A DNA stretch of 64,000 nucleotides from Thiosocius sp963719025 (lineage in GTDB: Bacteria > Pseudomonadota > Gammaproteobacteria > Chromatiales > Chromatiaceae), in contig CAVRBK010000092.1 in assembly GCA_963719025.1 (NCBI GenBank), positions 35,978 through 99,977 on the forward strand, written 5' to 3'. The translations under genes and the position numbers were made by a program. Below are positions 27,749 to 35,520 of this stretch, piece after piece (the first letter of the stretch is position 1; each line of letters opens with the position of its first letter). Under the pieces are notes generated by a model that worked only from the letters and a program-made list of their open reading frames with translations, had not been told where the DNA came from and did not search any database.

Positions 27749-28649
27749 CCTGCAGAGCTACCTGCTGAAACCCGCTGAGTCTTTGACCGTCGCTCTCGTC
27801 GTCGTGCGCGGTCCACGATACGTTCGACATTGAGCAGACGGACCCGGCGGCTGTCGGCGCGCACCACGGTGAAGCGAAAACCATCGACCGTCGACCGACT
27901 CACCGCGACTCGGCAGGTGGCCAAAGGCGTTCACGGTCAGGCCGCCGATGGTGTCGAACTCGTTGTCGTCGAAGCTGACATCGAAGTAGTCGTTGAAGTC
28001 CTCGATCGTCGTGTGCGCCTTGATCGTGTAGCTGTTGGCGCCATGCTTGAGAATGAAGGCGCCCTCGTCGAAGTCGTACTCGTCCTCGATCTCGCCGACG
28101 ATCTGCTCGAGCACGTCCTCGATGGTCACCAGCCCGGCCACGCCGCCGTACTCGTCGACCACGATCGCCATGTGGTTGCGGCTGGCGCGAAACTCGCGCA
28201 GCAGCACGTTGAGGCGCTTGCTCTCCGGCACGAACACCGCCGAGCGCACGATATCGCGCATCTTGAAACGCGGTGCGCTTGATCGCCGCAATACTGCAGC
28301 AGATCCTTGGCCAGCAGGATGCCGACCACCTCGTCGCGGTCGTCGTCGATCACCGGGAAGCGCGAGTGCGCCGATTCGATGACCAGCGGCAGCACCGCTC
28401 CAACTTGGCGTCGCGCTCGACCACGACCATCTGCGCGCGCGGGATCATGATGTCGCGCACCTGCAGGTCGGAGACCTGCAGCACGCCCTCGATCATCGCC
28501 AGGGCCTCGGTGTCGAACAGCGCCCGGTCCTTGGCCTGCTGCAGCAGGGCGATCAGTTCCTTGCGGTCCCTCGGTTCGCTCGACGCATCGGGGAACAGAC
28601 GTTCCAGCCAGCGTCCGGCAAGCGAACCGCTTACTCGATCTTCGTTCAT
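27745..28649 (-). CDS. corC: CorC/HlyC family CBS-domain protein (frame-interrupted)
   Basis: The N-terminus MNEDRVSGSLAGRWLERLFP leads to VLQVSDLQVRDIMIPRAQMV, opening the first CBS domain. After frame changes near 28395 and 28275 the second CBS domain follows (FVPESKRLNVLLREFRASRN, then MAIVVDEYGGVAGLVTIEDV). The transporter-associated CorC_HlyC domain comes next (GAFILKHGANSYTIKAHTTI). A further change near 27890 gives the end FRFTVVRADSRRVRLLNVER with TGA at 27745-27747. The protein is soluble, binds AMP/ATP through the CBS pair, and is linked to magnesium and cobalt resistance. Its position between ybeY and lnt is the conserved gammaproteobacterial order. Confidence 0.88.
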
Positions 28650-29111
28650 TGCATCTCGTCGTGTGCATAAGGCGCCGGGAAACCCAGCGCGGTCAAAATC
28701 TCGGTTTCGAGCGATTCCATCTGCGCGGCTTGCGCGTCGTCCTGGTGATCAAAGCCCTGCAGGTGCAGCATGCCGTGCACCACCATGTGTGCCCAGTGGG
28801 CCTGCGCCTGTCTTGCCCTGCGCGGTGGCCTCGCGTTCGACCACCGGCGCACAGATCACCAGGTCACCGACATGATGCAGGTCGATCTCGGGCAACACCT
28901 CGTAGGGAAAGGAAAGCACGTTGGTCGGCCTGTCCTTGCCACGGAAGTCGCGGTTCAACTGGCGGCTTTCCGCTTCGTCGGTGATCCGCACGACCACCTC
29001 GGCCGTGGCCTGTGGATCGTGCCATGCCGCGGCCGCCCATTGCCCGATCTGCCCGGCGGTCGGCAACCCCGACTGCTCACTGGCGAACTGCACGTCGACC
29101 TCAAGCGTCAT
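28646..29111 (-). CDS. ybeY: endoribonuclease YbeY (one frame change)
   Basis: Zinc-dependent RNase of 16S rRNA 3'-end maturation and ribosome quality control. MTLEVDVQFASEQSGLPTAG starts at 29111; RQLNRDFRGKDRPTNVLSFP and HVGDLVICAPVVEREA follow. The frame then changes near 28810, and the zinc motif is intact in HMVVHGMLHLQGFDHQ (three His). The end ALGFPAPYAHDEMQ is typical. The start lies inside the last codons of phoH and the stop overlaps the corC start by ATGA, so phoH-ybeY-corC-lnt form one tightly packed unit. Confidence 0.9.
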
Positions 29112-30081
29112 GGCCCTGTTCCCGATCGAAATGGTCATAGGCCTGCACCACTTTTTGCACCAGCGAATGGCGCACCACATCACGCGCGTTGAAGAAGGTG
29201 AAGCTGATCCCCTCCACGTCGGCCAGCACCTCGGTCGCCTGGCGCAGTCCGGATTTCTGCCCCCGCGGCAGATCGACCTGGGTGATATCGCCGGTGATCA
29301 CGGCCGTTGAGCCGAAGCCCAGGCGGGTGAGGAACATCTTCATCTGCTCGGTGGTCGTGTTCTGCGCCTCGTCGAGGATGATGAAGGCCTCGTTCAGGGT
29401 GCGCCCACGCATGTAGGCCAGCGGCGCAACCTCGATCACGTTGCGTTCGATCAGCTTGTGGACCCGCTCGAAGCCGAGCATTTCGTACAGCGCATCGTAC
29501 AGCGGCCGCAGGTAGGGGTCGATTTTCTGGCTCAGGTCGCCGGGCAGAAAACCGAGTCGCTCGCCGGCCTCGACTGCCGGACGAACCAGCAGGATGCGCC
29601 GGATCTGGTCGCGCTCCAGGGCATCGACGGCGGTGGCTACCGCCAGGTAGGTTTTGCCGGTACCGGCCGGACCGACGCCGAAATTGATGTCGTGGGTCAG
29701 CACCTTGTGCACGTACTGCGCCTGGTTCGGACCACGCGGCCGCACCATGCCGCGGCGCGTCTTGATCACGGTCTCCGGCACCTCGATCGCATCATCGAGC
29801 AACGCGTCGACGCCGGAATCCTGAAGGTACAGGTGCACGTTGGCCGGGGTGAGCGCCTCGTTGGCACTGGCCTGGTACAGCCCCTGCAGCACCTCGCGGC
29901 CGGCGGCGATCGCACCCGGCTCGCCGAGCAGGCGGAAGCTGTTGCCGCGGTTGTTGATCTCGATGCCCAGCCGGCGTTCGACCAGGCGCAGGTGCTCATC
30001 GAGCTGGCCGCAGACATTGCGCAGGCGCTCGTTGTCCTCGGGTTCGAGGATCAGGTCCAGGGCTTCAGGGTGTTCAGACAT
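29101..30081 (-). CDS. phoH: PhoH-like ATPase (YbeZ)
   Basis: 326 residues in one frame. An N-terminal KH-like region (LGIEINNRGNSFRLLGEPGA) is followed by the PhoH ATPase domain: Walker A FGVGPAGTGKTYLAVATAVD, RRILLVRPAVEAGERLGFLP, Walker B NEAFIILDEAQNTTTEQMKM, and FGSTAVITGDITQVDLPRGQ. YbeZ interacts with YbeY and acts in rRNA metabolism. The gene lies 30 bp after miaB and overlaps ybeY by 11 bp. Confidence 0.94.
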   Translation of the reverse strand: MSEHPEALDLILEPEDNERLRNVCGQLDEHLRLVERRLGIEINNRGNSFRLLGEPGAIAAGREVLQGLYQASANEALTPANVHLYLQDSGVDALLDDAIEVPETVIKTRRGMVRPRGPNQAQYVHKVLTHDINFGVGPAGTGKTYLAVATAVDALERDQIRRILLVRPAVEAGERLGFLPGDLSQKIDPYLRPLYDALYEMLGFERVHKLIERNVIEVAPLAYMRGRTLNEAFIILDEAQNTTTEQMKMFLTRLGFGSTAVITGDITQVDLPRGQKSGLRQATEVLADVEGISFTFFNARDVVRHSLVQKVVQAYDHFDREQGHDA

Positions 30082-30111
30082 GATTGCGGGACGACAGAAA
30101 AACAGAAACCA

Positions 30112-31473
30112 TCAGGCGTTTACAACCTCGGCACTGGCCGGTTCGAGAAGCTCGCCGCGCAGCGAGTTGGGATAGGCCTCGGTAATGCGCACGTCGACGA
30201 ACTGGCCGATCAGCGCCGCCGGCCCGACAAAGTTGACCACGCGGTTGTTCTCGGTACGCCCGGCCATCTCGTTCGGATCCTTGCGCGACGGCCGGTCGAC
30301 CAATACGCGCTGCACGCTGCCGACCATGGCGCGACTGATCCGCTGGGTATTGTCGCTGATCACGTGCTGCAGGCGGGCCAGGCGGGCCTGCTTGGTGGCC
30401 AGCGGCACATCGTCGGGCAGATCGGCGGCCGGGGTGCCGGGTCGGCGACTGTAGATGAAACTGAACGAATGATCGAATCCGATCTCGTCGATCAGCGCCA
30501 TGGTGTGTTCGAAGTCCTGCTCGGTCTCACCGGGGAAGCCGATGATGAAATCGGACGACAGGCTGATATCCGGCCGGATCTCGCGCAGCCGTTTCATCTT
30601 CTGTTTGTAATCGAAGGCGCTATGACCGCGCTTCATCGCCATCAGCATCCGGTCCGACCCGGACTGCACCGGCAGGTGCAGATGACTGACCAGCTCCGGC
30701 ACCTCGCCGTAGACCTCGATCAGCGCATCGGAAAATTCGACCGGATGCGAGGTCGTGTAGCGGATCCGGTCGATGCCATCGATCGCGGCAACGTAGCGGA
30801 TCAGCAGGGCCAGATCGGCGATCTCGCCGTCATGCATGCGACCACGATAGGCATTGACGTTCTGCCCGAGCAGGTTGACCTCGCGCACCCCCTGCCCGGC
30901 CAGTTGCGCCACCTCGGCGAGCACGTCGTCGAACGGGCGACTGATCTCTTCACCGCGGGTGTACGGCACGACGCAGAAGGTGCAGTACTTGGAGCAGCCC
31001 TCCATGATCGAGACAAAGGCGGTCGCACCTTCGGCTCGCGGCTCGGGCAGGCGGTCGAATTTCTCGATCTCGGGGAAGCTGATATCGATCGTCGGCAGAT
31101 GCTGCTCGCGCGCCCGGTTCAGCATCTCCGGCAGCCGATGCAGGGTCTGCGGTCCGAACACCAGGTCGACGTAGGGTGCGCGTTCGCGGATCGCCTCGCC
31201 TTCCTGGCTGGCCACGCAGCCGCCGACACCGATCACCAGGTCGGGGCGCGTCTGCTTCCAGTCCTTCCACATGCCCAGCTGGGAAAAGACCTTTTCCTGC
31301 GCCTTCTCGCGGATCGAGCAGGTATTGAGCAGCAGCACGTCGGCCTGCTCCGGATCATCGGTCAGTTCCAGCCCGTGCGACTCGCGCAGCACGTCCTCCA
31401 TCTTGGCGGAGTCGTACTCGTTCATCTGGCAACCGAAGGTGCGAATGTAAAGCTTGCCGGCCATACTGCTCAA
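30112..31473 (-). CDS. miaB: tRNA-2-methylthio-N6-dimethylallyladenosine synthase MiaB
   Basis: Radical-SAM methylthiotransferase that modifies A37 of tRNAs reading UNN codons. The N-terminal UPF0004 domain has the auxiliary-cluster Cys residues (IRTFGCQMNEYDSAKMEDVL, LLLNTCSIREKAQEKVF, GVGGCVASQEG). The radical SAM motif is MEGCSKYCTFCVVPYTRGEE. The C-terminal TRAM domain ends LVDRPSRKDPNEMAGRTENN and VVNFVGPAALIGQFVDVRIT. The length of 453 residues is normal, in a single intact frame. Translation may begin at 31473 or at the Met three codons later (MAGKLYIRTFG). It opens the miaB-phoH-ybeY-corC-lnt run. Confidence 0.96.
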   Translation of the reverse strand: MSSMAGKLYIRTFGCQMNEYDSAKMEDVLRESHGLELTDDPEQADVLLLNTCSIREKAQEKVFSQLGMWKDWKQTRPDLVIGVGGCVASQEGEAIRERAPYVDLVFGPQTLHRLPEMLNRAREQHLPTIDISFPEIEKFDRLPEPRAEGATAFVSIMEGCSKYCTFCVVPYTRGEEISRPFDDVLAEVAQLAGQGVREVNLLGQNVNAYRGRMHDGEIADLALLIRYVAAIDGIDRIRYTTSHPVEFSDALIEVYGEVPELVSHLHLPVQSGSDRMLMAMKRGHSAFDYKQKMKRLREIRPDISLSSDFIIGFPGETEQDFEHTMALIDEIGFDHSFSFIYSRRPGTPAADLPDDVPLATKQARLARLQHVISDNTQRISRAMVGSVQRVLVDRPSRKDPNEMAGRTENNRVVNFVGPAALIGQFVDVRITEAYPNSLRGELLEPASAEVVNA

Positions 31474-31584
31474 AATTCAAAAAAGGGCGGCAATTTTACG
31501 CTTGAAATCAGGGAATTGCACCCGCTGGGGGGTTCTGCTGCGCGAACCGGCCGGTATTGTCGCCAAACCGGCCGCGCAAAAGCC

Positions 31585-31818
31585 TCAGAGCCCCACCAGC
31601 TCGGCCCCCACGCCATGCTGTCGCACCAACCCCAGCAGGTCGCTGGAGTGGATGTCTTCCGGGTCGTAATCGACCAGCAGCAGATGGCGTGCCCGATCGT
31701 TCACGCAGGCGCTGTAGACCCCGCTAAGGCCGGCCAGGTCGCGCTCAATCTCGTAGATGTCGTCATCCTGCAGTTCTTCGTCGATATGGATCACCACGTC
31801 CGAACAATGTTTGTACAT
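31585..31818 (-). CDS. small cytoplasmic protein with an HMA-like ferredoxin fold
   Basis: 77 residues starting MYKHCSDVVIHIDEELQDDD, then IYEIERDLAGLSGVYSACVN and HLLLVDYDPEDIHSSDLLGL. The beta-alpha-beta pattern with VYSACVNDRARHLLLVDYDP resembles heavy-metal-associated domains, but the CxxC metal motif is absent (only one Cys in the second half). A strong GGAGGGGATCGAA stands before ATG 31816-31818, which decides the start over the longer frame. It lies upstream of miaB on the same strand and is probably monocistronic. Function unknown. Confidence 0.65.
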   Translation of the reverse strand: MYKHCSDVVIHIDEELQDDDIYEIERDLAGLSGVYSACVNDRARHLLLVDYDPEDIHSSDLLGLVRQHGVGAELVGL

Positions 31819-31979
31819 TTCGATCCCCTCCGATGAATGGAACGCCTGCGGTTTCCCGACGGCGTGCATTAGGTCTAGCTCAGTCCTGCGCTTCAGCAAT
31901 CAGGGAAAACCCTCATGTAGGCAGACAGGACGGTCCGGCAAGCCAGCCGACAGGCAGCGAAAACGCTACACTCGACGGC

Positions 31980-32687
31980 ATGAAACCTGCCGACGAACAT
32001 GCCCACGCCGCCCGCCAGTTGCTGGCCGGCGCCTTCGAAGCCGTGATCTCGACCCACTCGCTCGACCACCCGGGGTATCCCTTCGGTTCGCTGGTGCCCT
32101 TCGTGCTTGGCCGCGACGGTCACCCGCTGATGCTGTTGAGCCACCTGTCACAGCATACGAAAAACATCGATGCCGATGGCCGCTGTGGATTCACCGTGAT
32201 CGAACGCGGCGAAGGCGACGTCCAGCAACTGGGACGTCTCAGCGCGATCGGCGATGTGCGTACACTGCCGGAAGGCGACGCCGGCGAACGCTATTTCGAC
32301 TACTTCCCGCAGGCACGGATGTACTTCGAACAGCTGGGTTTTCGCTTCTACCGGCTCGAACCGACGCGTTTTCACTGGAATGGCGGCTTCGCCACTGCAC
32401 GCTGGTTCGGCAATGACCGCATTCTGCGCGCGAACCCGCTCGACCGCGCAACCGAGCTGGGGATCGTGTCACACATGAACAGCGATCACGCCGATGCCCT
32501 GCGGACCTACCTGGGCGGACGCGTGAACGGGACAGACGGACAGGCCTTGCAGATGGTTGGCATCGACGGCGAAGGCATCGACATCCGCGCTGGAGAAGCG
32601 CTGCAGCGCGTCCCGCTGCGGCGCCCCATCGCCTCGGCCGCGGAGGCGCGAACGGTGCTGGTCGAGATGGCCGGGAGCGGCGCCTGA
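31980..32687 (+). CDS. HugZ-like heme-associated protein (PNPOx-like domain plus DUF2470)
   Basis: 235 residues. An FMN-binding split-barrel domain at the N-terminus (AVISTHSLDHPGYPFGSLVP, PLMLLSHLSQHTKNIDADGR, DYFPQARMYFEQLGFRFYRL) is followed by a C-terminal DUF2470 domain (GIVSHMNSDHADALRTYLGG). This arrangement is typical of the HugZ/HutZ group, some of which degrade or store heme, and of related plant proteins. No heme-uptake genes are nearby, so heme cleavage is possible but not shown. ATG 31980 follows GGCAGCG-type purines. Confidence 0.85.
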   Translation: MKPADEHAHAARQLLAGAFEAVISTHSLDHPGYPFGSLVPFVLGRDGHPLMLLSHLSQHTKNIDADGRCGFTVIERGEGDVQQLGRLSAIGDVRTLPEGDAGERYFDYFPQARMYFEQLGFRFYRLEPTRFHWNGGFATARWFGNDRILRANPLDRATELGIVSHMNSDHADALRTYLGGRVNGTDGQALQMVGIDGEGIDIRAGEALQRVPLRRPIASAAEARTVLVEMAGSGA

Positions 32688-32725
32688 CCGCACGCCACGC
32701 CGCGGCCTGATTCACCGGCCCCGAC

Positions 32726-34243
32726 TCAGCGGCCGGTCTTCTGCACGATACGCAGGATAACGAACTCGGCAGGTCTCACCGCGGCGAAACCGATCAGCAG
32801 GATCAGGCGCCCATTGTCGATATCGCGCTGGGTCATCGTCGCGCGATCGCACTTGACGAAGAATGCCTCCTCCGCCTGCACGCCCTGCAGGGCCCCGTTA
32901 CGCCATAGTTCGAACAGGAAAGTGCTGACCGATCCAACAATCGACGACCATAGCGGTTGATCGTTCGGCTCGAACACCGCCCAGCTGATCCCCTGCTTCA
33001 CCGACGTCTCGATCAGCATGGCAAGACGCTGCACGCTGATGTACCGGTACTCGGATCCGACGGCCAGGGTGCGTGCACCCCAAAGCCGGATGCCGCGGCG
33101 GCCGAAGTCGCGAAAACAGTTGACGCCCTGCGGATTCAACATGGCCTGGTCGGCGCGACTCACCGCTCGGGCCAGCCCGCCGATACCCTGCACCAGCACA
33201 TTGGCGGGTGCCTTGTGCACCCCGCGCTCGACATCGCTGCGCACGATCATCCCGGCAACGTGACCGACCGGCGGCACGACGAGCGCCGCCCCGGCGTGCG
33301 GGTCTGCGACCTCGAGCCATGGATAGTAGATCGCGGCAAAACGCGATTCCCGGTACTCCGCATGGTCCGGCAGATGGATCGGCGCGGCGGTCGCCTGGTC
33401 GAAATTGATCAATGCGAAGCGGTCGCGGCGCTTTTCACAGTCGGCCAGCAGCGCATTGCTGACACGCGCATGACCGTCGGCCGGCAAGCGCGCCGAATCG
33501 GGGGCGGCAAGCAGCGCGATCCCGTCGATCGCACCCAGCGCAGCCAGGCCCCGGCCAGCACCCAACACGTCGTCTTCGACCGGCGCGCCGGGCGGCGCAC
33601 TGCCGGGTCGCATGGCGAGAGGGTCACCAGCGAAATCGGCGGGATCGATCGCGGAGCGACCGTCGCTGCCTGGCACACGAAAGCCCTGCCTGTCGGCCCG
33701 CGGTGGAGGCCGGGCAGCATCGTCGAACCAGGCCTTGATCAGCGACGACGAACGGTTGATCACCCGGGCGGCATTGTTTGTCCTGCCGACGCGGTGTGTC
33801 AGGTTGTCGAAATCCTCGAATGGCCGCGCACCCTTGCCAAGAAAGACCCGTAGTCGAAACAGCTGTCGCGGGTCGGCTGAGCCGCCCATGACCTCGATCT
33901 GCAGGTCATTACCCCATGCGCCGGGGCCGTTGGCGATCAGGTGGAGCGCGCCGACCGTGGTTTCAGCATGGACCGCATCGTTGGCCACGACGCGTGCCAC
34001 GTAACAACGCTGCCCACCATTGCGGAAGAAACCCTCTATGGCAAAAGACAGGTAGGCGCGACCACTGTCGTGTCCGCCGAAACAACGCTGGTACTCCGAC
34101 CAGCTGCTGATCACGCGCGGGGTCGGTGGGCCGCGCTGCGCGAAACCGAGAAAGCCGGCGGTCGTCGTGCCTACAGCAACGATCGGCGGGCGACGGACGG
34201 TCAACCTGTCGACATAGACGCCGGGACTCAGGTACTCAGGCAA
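32726..34243 (-). CDS. contractile tail sheath protein, phage/eCIS type, standing alone
   Basis: 505 residues in one frame, starting MPEYLSPGVYVDRLTVRRPP and VAVGTTTAGFLGFAQRGPP. This is the typical opening of sheath proteins from contractile phage tails and extracellular contractile injection systems. The C-terminal handshake domain is clear: NCFRDFGRRGIRLWGARTLA, SEYRYISVQRLAMLIETSVK, FEPNDQPLWSSIVGSVSTFL, and EEAFFVKCDRATMTQRDIDN ending in FVILRIVQKTGR. A middle insertion (about residues 120-270) is variable. No tube, baseplate, tape-measure or AAA+ gene lies nearby; the neighbours are a HugZ-like gene and an ene-reductase. Whether it assembles with components encoded elsewhere is unknown. 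Confidence 0.88.
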   Translation of the reverse strand: MPEYLSPGVYVDRLTVRRPPIVAVGTTTAGFLGFAQRGPPTPRVISSWSEYQRCFGGHDSGRAYLSFAIEGFFRNGGQRCYVARVVANDAVHAETTVGALHLIANGPGAWGNDLQIEVMGGSADPRQLFRLRVFLGKGARPFEDFDNLTHRVGRTNNAARVINRSSSLIKAWFDDAARPPPRADRQGFRVPGSDGRSAIDPADFAGDPLAMRPGSAPPGAPVEDDVLGAGRGLAALGAIDGIALLAAPDSARLPADGHARVSNALLADCEKRRDRFALINFDQATAAPIHLPDHAEYRESRFAAIYYPWLEVADPHAGAALVVPPVGHVAGMIVRSDVERGVHKAPANVLVQGIGGLARAVSRADQAMLNPQGVNCFRDFGRRGIRLWGARTLAVGSEYRYISVQRLAMLIETSVKQGISWAVFEPNDQPLWSSIVGSVSTFLFELWRNGALQGVQAEEAFFVKCDRATMTQRDIDNGRLILLIGFAAVRPAEFVILRIVQKTGR

Positions 34244-34309
34244 GGCGTTCTCCAGGATGCGGCGATGCCTGCCAGTATAGGACGCCCACGTCAGGTCACC
34301 GCTCAGGGG

Positions 34310-35395
34310 TCAGAGCGCCGGGTAGTCGGTATATCCCCTCTCGTCGCCACCGTAGAAGGTATCGGCATCCGGCTCATTGAGTGCGGCCCCGCGGGCGAAA
34401 CGCTCCGGCAGGTCGGGATTGGCGATGAACGGGCGGCCGAATGCTACCAGGTCGACATCGCCCTGCTGCAGGGCCTGCTCGGCGCGTGCCTGGGTATAGC
34501 CGTTGTTTGCCATGTAGAGCCCGGCGAAACGCGCACGGATCTGCGCATAGTCGAGCGCCTGCTCCCCGCTGAGCATGTCGCCCTCGAGCACATGCAGGTA
34601 GCCGATCTGCTGGTCACGCAGACGCTCCGCCACGGCATTGAAGGTCTGTTGAGGATCTGAGTCACTGATGTCGTTGAAGCTGTTCTCCGGGGACAGTCGC
34701 ACGCCGATGCGCGCGGCCGGCCAGACCGCCTTGACCGCGGTGACCACCTCGTCGAGCAGGCGCAGCCGGTTGTCGAGCGAGCCGCCATAGCGATCGCCGC
34801 GATGATTGGTGCCGTCGCGCAGGAACTGGTCGAGCAGGTAACCGTTCGCGGCATGAATCTCGACGCCATCGAAACCGGCCTCGCGGGCGCGCTCGGCGGC
34901 GCGACATAGTCGGCCACGATACCCGGGATCTCGGCGAGGTCGAGCGCGCGCGGGGTGACGAAGGGCTGCATGCCGTCGTAGGTCACCGCCTCGCCTGTCG
35001 GGACAGATTGCCGACGGCGCGACCGGCAATTCGCCGCCGGGCTGCAGCGACGGGTGCGAGATCCGCCCGACATGCCACAGCTGGATAAAGATCCGCCCCC
35101 CCGCCGCATGCACGGCCTCGGTCACCTTGCGCCAGCCGGCGACCTGCGCGTCGTCATGGATACCCGGTGTCGACGGATAGCCGACGCCCTGTGGCGAAAT
35201 CTGGCTGGCCTCGGTGATCAGCAGCCCGGCACTGGCGCGCTGGGTGTAATACAGCGCGTTCATCGCGGTCGGCACATTGCCCTGGCCGGCGCGGTTGCGG
35301 GTGAGCGGGGCCATCACGATACGGTTCGGCAGCATCAATCCACCCAGATCGAGCGGTGTGGCCAGACCGGCGGGAGTCGTCGTTGAATCGGACAT
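34310..35395 (-). CDS. Old Yellow Enzyme family ene-reductase (frame-interrupted)
   Basis: FMN oxidoreductase of the NemA/OYE group, reducing activated C=C bonds or nitro compounds with NAD(P)H. MSDSTTTPAGLATPLDLGGL and MLPNRIVMAPLTRNRAGQGN open the barrel. RIFIQLWHVGRISHPSLQPG and the HAANGYLLDQFLRDGTNHR motif (substrate His and Asn) are present. RYGGSLDNRLRLLDEVV and MANNGYTQARAEQALQQGD, then DLVAFGRPFIANPDLPERF complete the FMN site. Between about 35010 and 34900 the frame shifts and returns, garbling about 30 residues. ATG 35393-35395. Possible roles are detoxification of quinones, nitroesters or unsaturated aldehydes. Confidence 0.9.
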   Translation of the reverse strand: MSDSTTTPAGLATPLDLGGLMLPNRIVMAPLTRNRAGQGNVPTAMNALYYTQRASAGLLITEASQISPQGVGYPSTPGIHDDAQVAGWRKVTEAVHAAGGRIFIQLWHVGRISHPSLQPGGELPVAPSAICPDRRGGDLRRHAALRHPARARPRRDPGYRGRLCRAAERAREAGFDGVEIHAANGYLLDQFLRDGTNHRGDRYGGSLDNRLRLLDEVVTAVKAVWPAARIGVRLSPENSFNDISDSDPQQTFNAVAERLRDQQIGYLHVLEGDMLSGEQALDYAQIRARFAGLYMANNGYTQARAEQALQQGDVDLVAFGRPFIANPDLPERFARGAALNEPDADTFYGGDERGYTDYPAL

Positions 35396-35463
35396 GCGTG
35401 TTCCTTGCTTGGGAAGGGTGGGTGCAGCCGAGTATAGGAAGTCTGCCCGGTGCGAAACAGCGC

Positions 35464-35494
35464 ATAAAAAACGGGGCCATGCAGACATGGCCCC
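35464..35494 (-). terminator. rho-independent terminator after glnN
   Basis: Read on the minus strand, GGGGCCATG, a TCTG loop and CATGGCCCC form a 9-bp stem (35473-35494) followed by G and six T residues (35466-35471). It lies 27 bp after the glnN stop: a textbook intrinsic terminator. Confidence 0.85.
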
Positions 35495-35520
35495 GCCCTT
35501 TCAGTCACAAGCCTGCGACG

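Noticed and set aside
29458..31836. Open frame of 792 codons on the plus strand
   Set aside because: Antisense to phoH and miaB, which are intact and certain; high GC makes long shadow frames common.
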